Counted from the first letter of the stretch, positions 32,096 to 43,208 are shown. The stretch is 64,000 bases of DNA from Psychrobacter sp. JCM 18901 (GCF_000586435.1 NZ_BAWH01000002.1:62001-126000); one strand, 5' to 3'. Program-made: numbers and translations. Notes: generated by a model not told the origin, from the letters alone.

Positions 32096-32298
32096 ATCGT
32101 TAGCAGTTGCAGATAAACACTGATGGATAAAGTGTGAAAAATATAGAAATTAATAAAATTCGTGTACCCTAAATGCTATGATAGGCGCTGCTTCATTCTG
32201 TCAGTATTCTTATAGTGCATGAATGATAGATCGTTATTAAAAATTATTAAAATCTGACAAATCAATTTAGAACGCCAAAAGTAAAAGCCGAGGTTGTG

Positions 32299-32999
32299 AT
32301 GTTTTTAGCAATGGATACCGTGTTCGACCAGTGTTCGATCGCGATTTTAGATTCGAGTGGACAGGTACTATCGAGCCATACCGAAACAGGTAAGCGTCAG
32401 CAGACTCAACAGATTTTACCGATGATTGATGCTGCATTGTCTGAGGCGCAGTTACGTCTCGCTGATATACAGGCTTTAATATTCAATCGCGGGCCGGGTG
32501 CGTTTAGTGGTATCCGCATCAATACGGCAGTGGTACAGGCTCTATCTGTAGCGCATGACTTGCCTTGTGTTAGCGTCTCAAGCCTGCAAGCAATCGCACA
32601 ATGCGCGTATCAGAAGTATGGGCTGACACATCTATACAGCGCCTTGATGCTCGTATGCAGCAAGTCTACTTTGGACAGTATGAGTTGGTAACTGACGACC
32701 AATTAGGTCAAAGCATTATGCAGCCAGTCTTGGCTGCTGGTAGCGATAGCACTGAGCAGCTATTAGATTATGATAGCCAAACAGAGCTCAACCTGCCTAT
32801 CGTTGGTAATGGCGCGCCGCTATTGGCACGACATGATCAGCAAGACTGCCATGAAGATGTTTGGCCAGATGCTGTTGTCATTGGGCAGCTTGGTATTGCC
32901 CAGTTTGCAAACGATGGTGGTACAGAAGCGTCACAGGCATTACCAAAATATCTACGTAATCAAGCTTGGAAAACACTTAAAGAGCAAGGCAAAGCATAG
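32299..32999 (+). CDS. tsaB: tRNA threonylcarbamoyladenosine biosynthesis protein TsaB (frameshifted)
   Basis: TsaB pairs with TsaD and TsaE to make t6A37 in tRNAs that read ANN codons and is essential. The N-terminal ASKHA-fold shows MFLAMDTVFDQCSIAILDS, the QILPMIDAAL helix and the hallmark FNRGPGAFSGIRINTA. One base is missing near 32639-32645. After it the frame resumes as LDARMQQVYFGQYEL. The corrected length is 233 residues. ATG 32299 is chosen over GTG 32296 because of its spacing to GAGG. The C-terminal half is less conserved. Confidence 0.9.
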
Positions 33000-33141
33000 C
33001 TTTATAAATATACTTTTTGCAGCCAGCTTTTTAGTGTTTAGCAAGCGCATACCCATATAAAGTCAACGTTAATATAGGACAGCCAATCGGTCTGTTTTTA
33101 GGCCAGTTTTTTTAGGCCAGTCTGTTTCTAGGAAAGTCACT

Positions 33142-33984
33142 GTGGATATAGTTTTATTCGTTCAAGCTGTCATCATGGGTATCGTTGAAGGTATCACTGA
33201 GTTTTTACCCATTTCTAGTACGGGATATTTGATCTTATCAGCAGATGTGATGGGTTTCTGGACTAAAGAAAAAGTTGATTTATTTGTTGTTGTTGTGCAG
33301 CTTGGCGCTATTTTGGCAGTGATTTATGACTATTGGGGTAGATTGTGGCAAGCGTTGATGGGCTTACTGACTGGCAAAGCAGAAGGCATGACCAATCCTA
33401 GACAACTGGGACTGAGTCTGATTGTTTCTACTATTCCTGTGATGATTGTTGGTTTTACCTTTGCCGATGAAATCAAAGCTTATTTGTTTAATCCTATCGT
33501 CGTTGCCATTATGCTTATCATCGGCGGTCTACTGATATTTTACGTGGAAAAGCGTCCTAAAACGGTCATTGCAGAAGAAGCGGAAGATGTCAGCATAAAA
33601 ACTGCGTTAATGATTGGGCTATTCCAATGTTTAGCTCTTATACCAGGGACGTCACGTTCGGGCGCCACTATTATTGGTGCGCTGTGGTTAGGTGTCTCAC
33701 GTAAGGCTTCTGCTGAATTTTCTTTCTTTTTGGGTATTCCTGTCATTGTAGGCGCGGCATTGTTGGATTTGCTCAAACATGGTGACGTATTGACCAACAG
33801 TGAAGACTGGCTGGTGCTAGGTATCGGAACCATCGTGTCATTTGTGGTGGCGCTACTTTGTATTCGCTTGCTCGTGGCATGGGTAAGTCGCCGCGACTTT
33901 ACTATTTTTGCTTGGTTGCGCATTATCACGGGTGTTATCGTGCTAGTCGCCGCTTGGGGCTTTGGTTATCAAATGGCTGGCTAG
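33142..33984 (+). CDS. uppP: undecaprenyl-diphosphatase UppP
   Basis: UppP dephosphorylates undecaprenyl diphosphate to recycle the lipid carrier for peptidoglycan and other envelope polymers. The 280-residue membrane protein has the two family motifs: GIVEGITEFLPISSTGYLIL near the N-terminus and LALIPGTSRSGATIIGALWL near residue 172, which holds the catalytic Arg. Seven or eight helices are visible. The start codon is GTG 33142. The spacer before it has a short tandem duplication around TTTAGGCCAGT. The frame is intact. Confidence 0.95.
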   Translation: MDIVLFVQAVIMGIVEGITEFLPISSTGYLILSADVMGFWTKEKVDLFVVVVQLGAILAVIYDYWGRLWQALMGLLTGKAEGMTNPRQLGLSLIVSTIPVMIVGFTFADEIKAYLFNPIVVAIMLIIGGLLIFYVEKRPKTVIAEEAEDVSIKTALMIGLFQCLALIPGTSRSGATIIGALWLGVSRKASAEFSFFLGIPVIVGAALLDLLKHGDVLTNSEDWLVLGIGTIVSFVVALLCIRLLVAWVSRRDFTIFAWLRIITGVIVLVAAWGFGYQMAG

Positions 33985-34050
33985 ATTTGCGTTATGATTT
34001 AACACGGCAGTAATTTATAGTGAAAATAAGCAGCAAATAGGATGATGGTT

Positions 34051-34950
34051 ATGACCGATGTGCCCCAAACGTATGACGAAACAGGTGCTGTTGTACATTG
34101 TCAGTTATTCTACGTCAATGACAGCCAGCAAGCACAGGTTGAGCGTTTACAGTCATTGATAGCTGAGCATACATTACCAATTATCTTAGATATCGAGGTC
34201 GCTACAGAGAAGTTAACTCAAAAGCGTCGTCAGCAGTTGAGCCAAGCATCTACTCAGCCTATTTTATTATTAGATGATAAAGACAAGCTATCATGGTTAA
34301 GTGATGGGCTCAGTGTGGCACCTGAGTGGGACAAGTTGCAGAGCCGTGTAGTGAGTGCTGGCCGTAAGTCTGAGCTGCTATTACAAGCGGCCAAAATCAC
34401 ATCAGATAGTCACGTTATTGATGCAACCGCTGGCTTTGGGCATGATAGTTTGATATTGGCCAGTACTGGTGCACAAGTCACTATGCTTGAGCAGCAGCCA
34501 TTGATGGCATTGCTGTTACTTGTAGAGCAGCAGCGTATGAGTGCGCTACCCAATTGGCAAAAGCTCATGAGCCGTCTACATATTATCAATGCTGATGCAC
34601 TCAGTTATTTTGCGAATCTAGAGGCTGGTACCGTAGCCGATAACGCTATTGCAATCGATGTCGTCTATTTGGATCCGATGTTTCCAGAGGATAGCTATCA
34701 AGATAGCAAGACAGGCAAAGGGGCAAAAGTCGGTAAGCATATGCAAGCACTGCACCAACTGGCTCGTCCACCAACATCAGATGAAGAGCGACAGCTGCTA
34801 AGTAGTGCGCAGGCTGTTGTTAAACAAAGTATGCAAGGCCAAGGTCGCGTGATCGTAAAGCGTCCACAGTTTGCACCGCTGCTTGCTGATGAGCCAGCTA
34901 GTGAAAGCTGGCATAATGAAGCCGTACGCTTTGATGGGTATTTTGTCTGA
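34051..34950 (+). CDS. rsmJ: 16S rRNA (guanine(1516)-N(2))-methyltransferase
   Basis: RsmJ methylates G1516 of 16S rRNA using SAM. The SAM-binding motif VIDATAGFGHDSLILASTGA is present, with VTMLEQQPLMALLLL next. The catalytic-site motif YLDPMFPEDSYQ and the KVGKHMQALHQL segment match the family, and RVIVKRPQFAPLL is the late strand. About 299 residues. ATG 34051 has AGGATGA eight bases upstream and is chosen over ATGs at 34042 and 34045. It follows uppP by 66 bases and may share its transcript. Confidence 0.9.
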   Translation: MTDVPQTYDETGAVVHCQLFYVNDSQQAQVERLQSLIAEHTLPIILDIEVATEKLTQKRRQQLSQASTQPILLLDDKDKLSWLSDGLSVAPEWDKLQSRVVSAGRKSELLLQAAKITSDSHVIDATAGFGHDSLILASTGAQVTMLEQQPLMALLLLVEQQRMSALPNWQKLMSRLHIINADALSYFANLEAGTVADNAIAIDVVYLDPMFPEDSYQDSKTGKGAKVGKHMQALHQLARPPTSDEERQLLSSAQAVVKQSMQGQGRVIVKRPQFAPLLADEPASESWHNEAVRFDGYFV

Positions 34951-35041
34951 CAGTTGCTGTTTGCGGTAAAGAATGTACGATTATAAATGTACGCAATTAA
35001 TCAGCTTATGTGTTCAGAATTAATGGATTTAGGAGCAAGGA

Positions 35042-35284
35042 ATGTCAGCGTTAATCATTTGGGTTATGGGTGCAGTTTTACTGTTGATTAATATCATGCT
35101 GCGTACTCGCATTCTTCGGCTTGAGGCACGGTTAAAAGAGCTGAGCAATCCACAAGAGCAACTGGCATTTTTACGTCAACAAGCAGGACAAAAAGACAAA
35201 GTTCTAGCGCTGAAAGCATTACGCAAGCAATATCCTGAGCTATCACTGATCGAAGCGAATAAATTATGGCAACAAATTCAGTAG
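35042..35284 (+). CDS. hypothetical small membrane-anchored coiled-coil protein
   Basis: An 80-residue protein. A single N-terminal membrane helix (ALIIWVMGAVLLLINIML) is followed by charged helical sequence with heptad-like spacing (RILRLEARLKELSNPQEQLA) and a Leu/Lys-rich tail. GGAGCAAGGA precedes the ATG. No family was recognised. It lies between rsmJ and ubiA on the same strand; the topology suggests a cytoplasmic tail anchored in the inner membrane. Confidence 0.65.
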   Translation: MSALIIWVMGAVLLLINIMLRTRILRLEARLKELSNPQEQLAFLRQQAGQKDKVLALKALRKQYPELSLIEANKLWQQIQ

Positions 35285-35413
35285 CCAGACCATTAAACTT
35301 AGTAATTAGTCCATAAAAACTAAGCAACCAGCCCCTTCAAAAATTAATTTAGTTGTTTTGAGCTAAATATATAAGCACATATAAAAAGTATTTAATTAAC
35401 GATAAAAAAAGCC

Positions 35414-36331
35414 ATGACATTTAAAGACAAGCTACAAGCCTACATCCAGCTAACCCGTTTTGATAAGCCAGTCGGCATTGAGCTGCTCTTATGGCCAACA
35501 TTATGGGGCATACTACTCGCTGCAATGGGTCAGGCGCAGCAGCAAGGAATGACGGCAGCGTTGCCAAGTATCAAGGTGTTCGCGATATTTGCCCTTGGTG
35601 CAATATTTATGCGAGCGGCTGGTTGTGCGATTAACGACTTTGCTGATCGAAAAGTAGATGGTCATGTGACTCGCACTAAAGGTCGCCCACTAGCAGATGG
35701 ACGCTTATCTGGTAAAGAAGCCGTCGCTGCATTTTTGGTACTGGTGCTGTTAAGTGCTAGTTTGCTACTTTTCTTGCCCATAGCTGTGTTCTATTGGTCG
35801 CTTGGTGCCGTTGTATTGGCGTTTATTTATCCATTTATGAAACGCTATACCCATCTGCCGCAAGTATTTTTAGCAGCTGCTTTTGGATGGGCGATACCGA
35901 TGTCTTATGTGGCGGTGCAAGGCGCTCCCGATATCTGGTGTTGGCTGCTATTTTTAGCTTATATGTGTTGGACAGTGGCCTATGATACGCAGTACGCGAT
36001 GGCTGACCGTGAGGATGACTTAAAGATTGGCGTGAAATCAACAGCGATACTATTCGGTCGTTATGACGTGATTATCATCTCGATATTACAGATGCTATTT
36101 TTGCTAATGATGGGCGTGGTTATGTGGCATTACTTTGCCCCGACCACATTTGGCGTAACCCCAGTATTTGGATTGGCGCTAGTTGCGATGATGTTTGCCA
36201 AACAAAACAGCGCTTGTGCCAGCCGTAACCCTTTGGCTTGCTTTCAGGCGTTCTTGGCTAATATCTGGGTAGGGCGCTATGTCTTTGCGCTCATCGCAGT
36301 TACTTGCATATGGACGACGCTAAATGGATAA
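35414..36331 (+). CDS. ubiA: 4-hydroxybenzoate octaprenyltransferase
   Basis: UbiA attaches the octaprenyl tail to 4-hydroxybenzoate in ubiquinone synthesis. The two Asp-rich magnesium-binding motifs are clear: [20 protein letters not shown] near residue 75 and [20 protein letters not shown] near 195. About eight membrane helices span the 305 residues. The last eight bases overlap the start of the next gene, so the two are translationally coupled. The frame is intact. Confidence 0.95.
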   Translation: MTFKDKLQAYIQLTRFDKPVGIELLLWPTLWGILLAAMGQAQQQGMTAALPSIKVFAIFALGAIFMRAAGCAINDFADRKVDGHVTRTKGRPLADGRLSGKEAVAAFLVLVLLSASLLLFLPIAVFYWSLGAVVLAFIYPFMKRYTHLPQVFLAAAFGWAIPMSYVAVQGAPDIWCWLLFLAYMCWTVAYDTQYAMADREDDLKIGVKSTAILFGRYDVIIISILQMLFLLMMGVVMWHYFAPTTFGVTPVFGLALVAMMFAKQNSACASRNPLACFQAFLANIWVGRYVFALIAVTCIWTTLNG

Positions 36332-37002
36332 GTTCGATAAATTGCCGAGGTTCAAATCAAAGAAACTGTCTGATACGAATGCGTCAGTTACGGACTATCA
36401 AGCTAAACTTGCCGAACATGGTCTGACTCGTGAGCAAGTTATCGCAACTGAGCGTAAGCTAGCAAAATTTGCTAATACCATGGATTCGCTGGTGCGAGTG
36501 CCTTTTACTAAGCAAGGAATGGGTGCGGATGCGGCGCTTTCGACCATTCCACTAGCAGGAGATTTGGCAGGATTGGCATTGACCAGTTATGCATTTATAT
36601 TAGGGCGTCAGTTAGGTGTGCCCGCTCATAAAATGACGCCAGCGGTTAGATTGGCAGTTATTGATATGGTCGTTGGTATCGTACCTGGCATTGGTACGCT
36701 ATTAGATATTTTCATTCGCCCTAGCCGTAAGACCCTGGGTATCGTGCACGAGCATCTACACCATGAGTATGGTATTACCGAAACCATGCATATGGATCGA
36801 CCGTTTTTGCACCAGTCATTAGAAGACAAGCAACAGCAAAGCCGTTTTGGGTTTTTTTTGGCGCAATCCAATCGTTGCTTGGTTATATCTGCATATCCCT
36901 GATTTTCTTGGACTGCTAGTCATTGTATTTGTCGGTTGGGGATTGTGGACAGTGATAAGCTGGTTGATCGGGATGTTTGGGCAATCGACTGGGTTTGGTT
37001 AA
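36324..37002 (+). CDS. DUF4112 domain protein (frameshifted)
   Basis: A membrane protein of unknown function with a DUF4112 domain at about residues 45-145: [40 protein letters not shown], then [21 protein letters not shown] polar N-terminus precedes it. The T8 run at 36852-36859 breaks the frame. With one base removed the protein continues through [17 protein letters not shown] into a C-terminal membrane helix ([20 protein letters not shown]) and ends at 37002, 225 residues in all. The start overlaps ubiA by eight bases. Confidence 0.85.
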
Positions 37003-37071
37003 ATACAATCACTCATCACTCATTAGACAGCTCAGTAGAGACAAGTCAGTACAGAGCAATACGCAGAAACG

Positions 37072-37110
37072 AAAAAGGCGGCAACGATAATAACGTTTGC
37101 CGCCTTTTTT
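37072..37110. terminator. bidirectional terminator
   Basis: AAAAAGGCGGCAA (from 37072) pairs with TTGCCGCCTTTTT. It sits between the DUF4112 gene (plus) and the lipoprotein gene (minus) and can stop both. Confidence 0.92.
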
Positions 37111-37152
37111 ATGGTTTTAAATAGAGTGTTGAAACAAAGGTCGCCTCAGATT

Positions 37153-37797
37153 TTATTCAGTGATGACTTCTGCTTCAGCACTAACGGCATCAAAGCTAGT
37201 CACTTTATTGTTTCGGATAAGATCGATAGTGCCACCACCAGCATGACTGACGAGTTGGATACTATCGTCAGCTGATTGATAGGTAGGATTATTGCCTTGA
37301 CCTTCTGGTGCGCTCAATGTCATTTTTGGCTGGTTGGGACGAGTAATGATAGCGTTAAGCATACCAGCTGCTGAGGTCTCAAAGACCACAGATAAACTCT
37401 CACCTGCGGCACTTTTATAACGGACATCAGTGATTTGTGCGCCTTTGATAGCTTGTTCTGGATTAGGTTTTTCAGCGCTATCATTTGCCGTAGATGTAGT
37501 AACACCAAGATCTTTATCTAACTCCGTTAAGCTCATATCACGTTCTGAATCAGTATCGGTCTGCGCTACATTTTTAGCGTCATCTGCATTGCTATCTTCC
37601 GCTTCATCAACATTGATATTGGTCGTTACTGGCGTGGTTTGCGTTGAGGTTTCAGCTGTAGTTGTATCAGTTGCTTTAGGTTCTGGATCTTTTTGACAAG
37701 CAGTCAGTAGCAACAGACTGAAGAAAATAGCAGGAGCCGTACGATAAAGCAGTTTAGATTTTCGTAAGTTTAGTGTTTTTGAGAGAGAAATACTCAT
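37153..37797 (-). CDS. hypothetical lipoprotein
   Basis: A 214-residue exported lipoprotein. The signal sequence ends in the lipobox LLTAC. Residue +2 after the Cys is Gln, so outer-membrane sorting is expected. A Thr/Asp/Glu-rich linker of about 75 residues follows, then a compact C-terminal domain (AQITDVRYKSAAGESLSVVF) with alternating strands. The C-terminal pattern is weakly like MliC-type lysozyme inhibitors, but the key cysteines are missing, so I do not assign that function. The frame is intact. Confidence 0.7.
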   Translation of the reverse strand: MSISLSKTLNLRKSKLLYRTAPAIFFSLLLLTACQKDPEPKATDTTTAETSTQTTPVTTNINVDEAEDSNADDAKNVAQTDTDSERDMSLTELDKDLGVTTSTANDSAEKPNPEQAIKGAQITDVRYKSAAGESLSVVFETSAAGMLNAIITRPNQPKMTLSAPEGQGNNPTYQSADDSIQLVSHAGGGTIDLIRNNKVTSFDAVSAEAEVITE

Positions 37798-37879
37798 AAT
37801 CAGCTTTATCCGTTAATGGCGCTCTACGTAAATGGGATAATTTGCAAGGGTTAACCTGCTATTTATTGACAGTATCTTA

Positions 37880-38314
37880 TTACGTATTTACCGTAATCAC
37901 CAGCTTACGCTGTCCGCCATATTCTTGCAGGTTTCTATGCTCACATAAGTAAATCCCTTGCCACATACCCAGTCCTAACTCACCATCGACAAGCGGTATA
38001 GTCAAGCTTACTCCAAGCATCATGCTTTTGAGATGCGCTGGCAGGTCGTCTGAGCCTTCTAAGGTATGGCGATACTCTGGCTGGTCTTCTGGTGCGATTT
38101 TATTAAGCCAATCCTCTGTATCTAGTCTAACATCTGAATCAGCATTTTCATTGATTGCAAGACTGGCTGACGTATGCAGCAAAAACAGATGGACCAACCC
38201 TACCTTGGCAGAGTGAGGTAGCAGCTGAGAAATCGCTTTTTCAACCTTCGGAGTAATGATATGAATGCCGCGCGCATAGGCGGGTAGAGTAAGGGTGGTT
38301 TGGTAATAGCTCAT
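37880..38314 (-). CDS. YjbQ / UPF0047 family protein
   Basis: A 144-residue protein of the YjbQ family, whose members have weak thiamine-phosphate synthase activity in vitro. Signatures include LVHLFLLHTSASLAINENAD with the metal-binding His, DVRLDTEDWLNKI and GELGLGMWQGIYLCEHRN. The physiological role is uncertain. The frame is intact. It lies between mnmC and a lipoprotein gene on the same strand. Confidence 0.9.
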   Translation of the reverse strand: MSYYQTTLTLPAYARGIHIITPKVEKAISQLLPHSAKVGLVHLFLLHTSASLAINENADSDVRLDTEDWLNKIAPEDQPEYRHTLEGSDDLPAHLKSMMLGVSLTIPLVDGELGLGMWQGIYLCEHRNLQEYGGQRKLVITVNT

Positions 38315-38415
38315 GGGGTATATCTCATTATTAGAATCGACATCAAATTAAGATATCATAAGACAGTATGAACTATGGAAATCGTTGCTGTTATTTACAC
38401 AAGAGCCATTTATTC

Positions 38416-40479
38416 TTAAACAAGCGGCGTCTGTAGACGTGTACGAATGGGCGATAGGCGTGCGAGCATCATCTCTGACAGTGGTGCGAATGACCCTAGC
38501 ATGATATCTGCTAATGCTTCAGCACAAATAGGTGCCAATGCATAACCTTTTGCGCCCATCGCACTCATTGTCCATATTCGCTGACTGTTTGCCAATTGTC
38601 CAACGATAGGATGGTAATCAGGCGTTTGAGTGCGAATGCCAGCTCGTCCCTGCCACAGACTTGTATCTGCCGGAATGATAGATGCCATTTCAGGAATAGC
38701 ATTGATGAGCTTGTCTCGGCTAATTTGATGCTCTTCAAGACGTATGTCAGTACTTGTGTCATTGCGGATAAAACTTGCGCCGAGCAATAAATACGGCTTG
38801 TCAACGACTACAGGATTTAACTCATCATCTCCACTCTGTGCGTTGAACCGCGCACAGTAACCACTATATTTAAGTGGTATTTTAGGCAGTTTTGCAAGTT
38901 GCTCAACCGTAGGCGTAAACCAAGACAACTGCCCACGAATTTTACGACAGTCAAAAATACGCTGATCCAATTGATGACTTTCAAAAGCCGCGCAAATGAC
39001 GATATTATCAGCAGTCATCGTGACAGTGTTACGGTTTCCATCGATACCTTCGATACGAACTTGCTGCTCAGTCTCGTTGATTTTAGTCACTTCTAATTGC
39101 TGAAAGTGAATGAGCGGATGAGTCAGTATGATGTCTTTTAGTGCTTGTGGATTGACCAGACCAGACTGAGTTAAGTATAAGTTCTCTGATAAGTTCTGCT
39201 CTTTTAGGCCACTAGTATCTGTGCTTGCTCATGCGATAGAGTGGTCGCCATCTCATCAGGATAGTCGGCAATTTGTTCTGTACCGATATTGGCTTTTATG
39301 AGTAAATCAAGTGCACCAATCAGTTCAAGTACCGGTGCTGTATTAAGCTGTACGGCTGTTTGATTGAGGTCTTGATAGAGTCTGCTGCTATGGAGATAGC
39401 CTATGGTATGCAGATGCTCGTCAACATGGTGAATCGGCGTCATTTTGGGCGCAAGTAACGCTCTAGGATTACCTGATGCGCCTGCCAAGGGCGCTGATTT
39501 ATCTAATAAGGTGACGGTAATACCACGATGGGCAAGCGACCAAGCTGTAAGCAACCCTGAGACGCCTGCACCAATGACGACAGTATTATCAAATGTGCTA
39601 TAAGTCGTTTGCTGCTTCGCCTCGTGGCTTTTATTATCACAACTTTTATTATCGCTAGTAAGGTCACTAGTTTCCGCATTGGTCATAATGGCTGTTAGCA
39701 TTTCTCGCTTTCGACCAAAACCTCTGACTTTCTTAATGTGAAAGCCATGCTCTCTTAGTCCACGCTTGACGATACCTGCACAGCTATAAGTAGCGGCAGT
39801 CGTATGAGGCGTGATAGACGCTGCATTTGTGCAAAGATACTATCAGCCACAAGGTACTGTTGCAAGAGGGCGCAAAACCATCTAAAAACCAAGCATCAAT
39901 ATAAGGTGTATGCTGGTTAGAAAGGTCTAATGCCAGTTTGCTTAGACTTTCTGCTGCATCACCAAGCCACATATCGACGGTTAAGTTATCATAAGAAAAA
40001 CTTAAACGATGACAGCCTGCAATCAGGGGCGGATATTCAGCCAAAAGTGGCTCAATAAATGCTATTAGCTCAGGTGCGCGCTCACCCCATAACGCAAGTA
40101 TCTGCGTCAGATCTGCTAGCGGTATAGGAAACTTTTCAGTAGTAATAAAGTGCAGCCGAGCCGTTGCTAATTGAGGATTGGTTTCACGTAATTGTCGCCA
40201 CAATTGCCACGTCGCTAGTAGATTAAGCCCAGTTCCGAAGCCTAGCTCAGCAATCGTAAAGCATTGCTTTGGTGCAAGGTGTGCTAAACGCTCTGGTAAC
40301 TGATTGTGCTCTAGAAACACGTGACGGGTCTCTGCCAAACCATCCGCATGAGAAAAATACACATCCCCAAACTCACCTGATACTGGCACCATATTGCCAG
40401 TATCATCCGTTTGCCAGTCAATCTTGGCAGGTGTGATAACGTTTAAGTGTTCAGTGTTTTGATGGTTAGCGGTAGACAT
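38416..40479 (-). CDS. mnmC: bifunctional tRNA 5-methylaminomethyl-2-thiouridine enzyme MnmC (three frameshifts)
   Basis: MnmC completes mnm5s2U34 in tRNA. The C-terminal FAD domain removes the carboxymethyl group and the N-terminal domain methylates with SAM. The N-terminal part shows [20 protein letters not shown], the SAM motif [18 protein letters not shown] and AWFLDGFAP. The FAD part shows [17 protein letters not shown] and [20 protein letters not shown], and ends with [19 protein letters not shown]. Single bases are missing near 39845-39851, 39804-39811 and 39208-39216. With them restored the protein is 688 residues and the methylase tail [20 protein letters not shown] becomes continuous. 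None of the three breaks lies in a long homopolymer. Confidence 0.9.
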
Positions 40480-40603
40480 GAGGCACTTCTTAGAAATATC
40501 AGTAACAGTAGCTAAACGATCAGCTGTGACGGATCAATGATATCGACATTTGGTCAGACGCAGCCAAGTAGAGTAATGCAAGTCAGTGCGAGCACAGTAT
40601 ATG

Positions 40604-41053
40604 CTACCAGCGCTCACGACGGACAAATACTAACCACGAGACAAAAATACCGACTAATAGACTGATCAGAACGGTAAACGCACCGTATAGAAACAACTGT
40701 CCTTTACTTTCGTAAACCAAGACATTTACTTGAGTCTGTAAGTCGTTCACTTGACGCTGCAATTGTGCATTACGGCTAAGCAGTTCTTGATTGGCAGCTG
40801 ACAATGCTTTAGTAGATGGTTGCAACTGTGCCGCCAAGGTATCATTGATATCTAGCGCTGAGTTTTTCGTTGGCAAAGCGCGCGCCGCTACTGGCCCAGT
40901 CAACGGCAGCACTGCTGTCGGATCGGTTGCATCGACAGCAGGTGTTATGGGCGCAGTGGGTGCAGCTTGTGCCGACACGGCTGTCACTAACATGAGACCA
41001 ATCAGGGCATTTTTGTAGAAGCAGTTAGGTGAAAAAGAGACTCTCTGGATCAC
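40604..41053 (-). CDS. hypothetical exported coiled-coil protein with C-terminal membrane anchor
   Basis: A 149-residue envelope protein. A signal peptide (YKNALIGLMLVTAVSAQA) is followed by a Pro/Ala/Thr-rich stretch, a coiled coil at about residues 85-115 (NQELLSRNAQLQRQVNDLQ), then a membrane helix (LYGAFTVLISLLVGIFVSW) and a basic tail RRERW. The layout recalls the TIGR04211-type SH3 proteins but no SH3 domain is present. Its start codon overlaps the stop of yciI by four bases, so the two are coupled. Confidence 0.7.
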   Translation of the reverse strand: MIQRVSFSPNCFYKNALIGLMLVTAVSAQAAPTAPITPAVDATDPTAVLPLTGPVAARALPTKNSALDINDTLAAQLQPSTKALSAANQELLSRNAQLQRQVNDLQTQVNVLVYESKGQLFLYGAFTVLISLLVGIFVSWLVFVRRERW

Positions 41054-41376
41054 GATGCAGCTACTTGATTGTTGCTATCAGTTGGTGCTGGCAATGCTTG
41101 CACAAATGGTTTGATATCGACATGACTATACACGCCATCACGTAAGTAAGGCTCATCGTTTGCCCATGCTTGAGCCGCTTCGATAGAGTCAAAATCCGCA
41201 ATGATTAAGCTGCCTGACATATCACTTTTGCCATGTTCGATAGGCGTTGGACCTGCGATAACGAGGCGTCCCTCTTGGTGCAATGCTTTTAGGCGTTCAA
41301 TATGTTCAGTACGAGTGATCAGACGTTGTGCACTGCTATTAGCCACGTCATGACCAATGATGGCAAATAAAGACAT
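41050..41376 (-). CDS. yciI: YciI-family protein
   Basis: A 108-residue protein of the YCII superfamily (ferredoxin-like fold, dimeric). Signatures include the N-terminal MSLFAIIGHD, RTEHIERLKALHQEGRLVIA with the conserved His, GPTPIE and SLIIADFDSIEAAQAWANDE. It then continues PYLRDGVYSHVDIKPF. The function is not firmly known. It is encoded with yciB just upstream, the conserved yciB-yciI neighbourhood of gammaproteobacteria. Confidence 0.9.
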   Translation of the reverse strand: MSLFAIIGHDVANSSAQRLITRTEHIERLKALHQEGRLVIAGPTPIEHGKSDMSGSLIIADFDSIEAAQAWANDEPYLRDGVYSHVDIKPFVQALPAPTDSNNQVAAS

Positions 41377-41481
41377 GAGACTTCCTTAGTGAATAATAAA
41401 AAAAGTAATGATGAGCTTATGTGGGCTTAGTATAAACGTCATAGCGACAAAGTGATTGCTGCTATGACAAGGCAACAGAAA

Positions 41482-42034
41482 CTATTTAGTGGCTTTGTCT
41501 GTTAGGGCAGGGTTGAGATGCTTTTTCAACACGGCAAATTGAGCCACGACAAACACCAGCATAATTGGAATCCAGCCATAGGTCTTAAAGTTGATCCATG
41601 CTTCATCTGACATTGTGAACGCTGTGATATAATGTAGTACAGCCATTAGGGCAAAAAAACAACGCCCAAGCAACGGTCAGCTTTTTCCAGCCGCTAAGCG
41701 TCAGGGTAAATACCTCTTTCATAGCAAGCTGCATCAATGGCTTATTAATAGCGGCACTGACGAATAGCGTCAACGCAAAAATACCATTGATAATGGGCGA
41801 CTTCCAACGCAGATAAATATCATCACGTAGCAGTAATGTGCCGCCGCAGAATAAAATCGTTAATAATAAGACAACCCATTGCTGCTTATCAAACTTACCT
41901 TTTTGACGAATAAAATGAATGGCGTAAACGATAATAGTGGCGACGAGCAAAGCCCCTGCTGCTGCTAAAATACCGTTATAACGCGCCGCGATAAAAAAGG
42001 CAATTAAGGGAATAAAGTCTAATAATGCTTTCAT
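41482..42034 (-). CDS. yciB: inner membrane septation protein YciB (frameshifted)
   Basis: YciB (intracellular septation protein A) is an inner-membrane protein linked to cell envelope synthesis and division. The product starts MKALLDFIPLIAFFIAARYN, the family hallmark, which is why ATG 42034 is preferred over the upstream TTG at 42055. Later helices include KPLMQLAMKEVFTLTLSGWK and WINFKTYGWIPIMLVFVVAQ. The A7 run at 41653-41659 needs one base fewer, which joins the halves into 183 residues, the usual size. Confidence 0.93.
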
Positions 42035-42325
42035 AGCAAAGGGTATGTCCAACAAAAACGTATGGGGTAGTTTACACGTCTACCGCACCAAAAAAAAGCA
42101 ATCAACACGATAATCATGCGATATACGCAACCTACAGAGTAATACTTTCTTATTGCGGCTGATGACCATGCCACTGGCCAAATATAAACACAAATCCAGC
42201 ACCGATAACTGCTAAATCTACAGAATCATCAAGACAAACTACAACGCACATAATCGTAACAATGACTGTCTGCTCACTAGCTTTTATTCTACTCTTATTT
42301 TATTTAATACTTTAAGGCTTACTTT

Positions 42326-43208
42326 ATGAAAATTGACTTACATTGCCACAGTACTTGTTCAGATGGTACCTACGCACCGACCGAGGTCATACAGCGTGCC
42401 CATGCAGCGGGCATCAACGTATTGGCATTGACTGACCATGACACGCTGGCGGGGATTGACGAGGCGAGAGACGCTGCCAGTGCCTGCGATATGCAGATTA
42501 TTAATGGTGTTGAAATCAGCTGTGAACATACATTAAGCGGTGGTTACGGAAAGAATAAGTCTACCAATAAAATTATTCACGTACTTGGACTGGACTTTAC
42601 GGATCGCGAAAAAAATGCATGCAACGTTGCAGCAACTGCAAGACAGTCGAGCCACTCGTGGTCAACGTATCGCCGAAAAATTGAGTGAATTATTAGATAT
42701 TAATTATGATGAGCTATGGCAAGCAGTGCTCGATAAAGCAGGCGGTAACCCACAAGCAGTCGGGCGCGCCCATATTGGACAGGTATTGTTTGAGCGCGGT
42801 GAGGTCAAAACCGTTCAAAAAGCCTTTGATAAGTACCTAGCAGATAACAAACCTGCTTATGTAGCAATCGAGGCGTTAACGATGCAGCATGGTATCGAGC
42901 TGATTCATGCTTGCGGCGGCAAAGCGGTGCTCGCACACCCCACGCGATATCAACTATCAGCGACACGCGTGCGTAAACTGGTCGAAGAGTTTGCGCAGCT
43001 TGGTGGCGATGCTTGTGAACTGCCAGCCACTAGCGAGCCGATTAGTACCCGCAGAATGGTCGACCGTAGCATTGCTGAGCATGGTCTTGCGGCATCTATT
43101 GGTAGTGACTTTCATGGTAGTAACATGCCTTGGCGACGTTTGGGCGATGTTCCTATTTTGAATGATGATCAGCAAGGGGTTTGGGAGTCTTTTGCAACGC
43201 TTGCTTAG
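42326..43208 (+). CDS. PHP-domain phosphoesterase, RNase AM/YciV-like (frameshifted)
   Basis: The E. coli relative (YciV, RNase AM) matures the 5' ends of 5S and other rRNA by 5'-3' exonuclease action; older annotations call it TrpH. Metal ligands of the PHP fold are clear: MKIDLHCHSTCSDGTYAP, LALTDHDTLAGI, GVEISCEH in the first half and GKAVLAHPTRY and GSDFHGSNM in the second. The A7 run at 42609-42615 should be A6. After correction the frame runs DREKMHATLQQLQDSRATRG and gives 293 residues. It diverges from yciB-yciI. Confidence 0.9.
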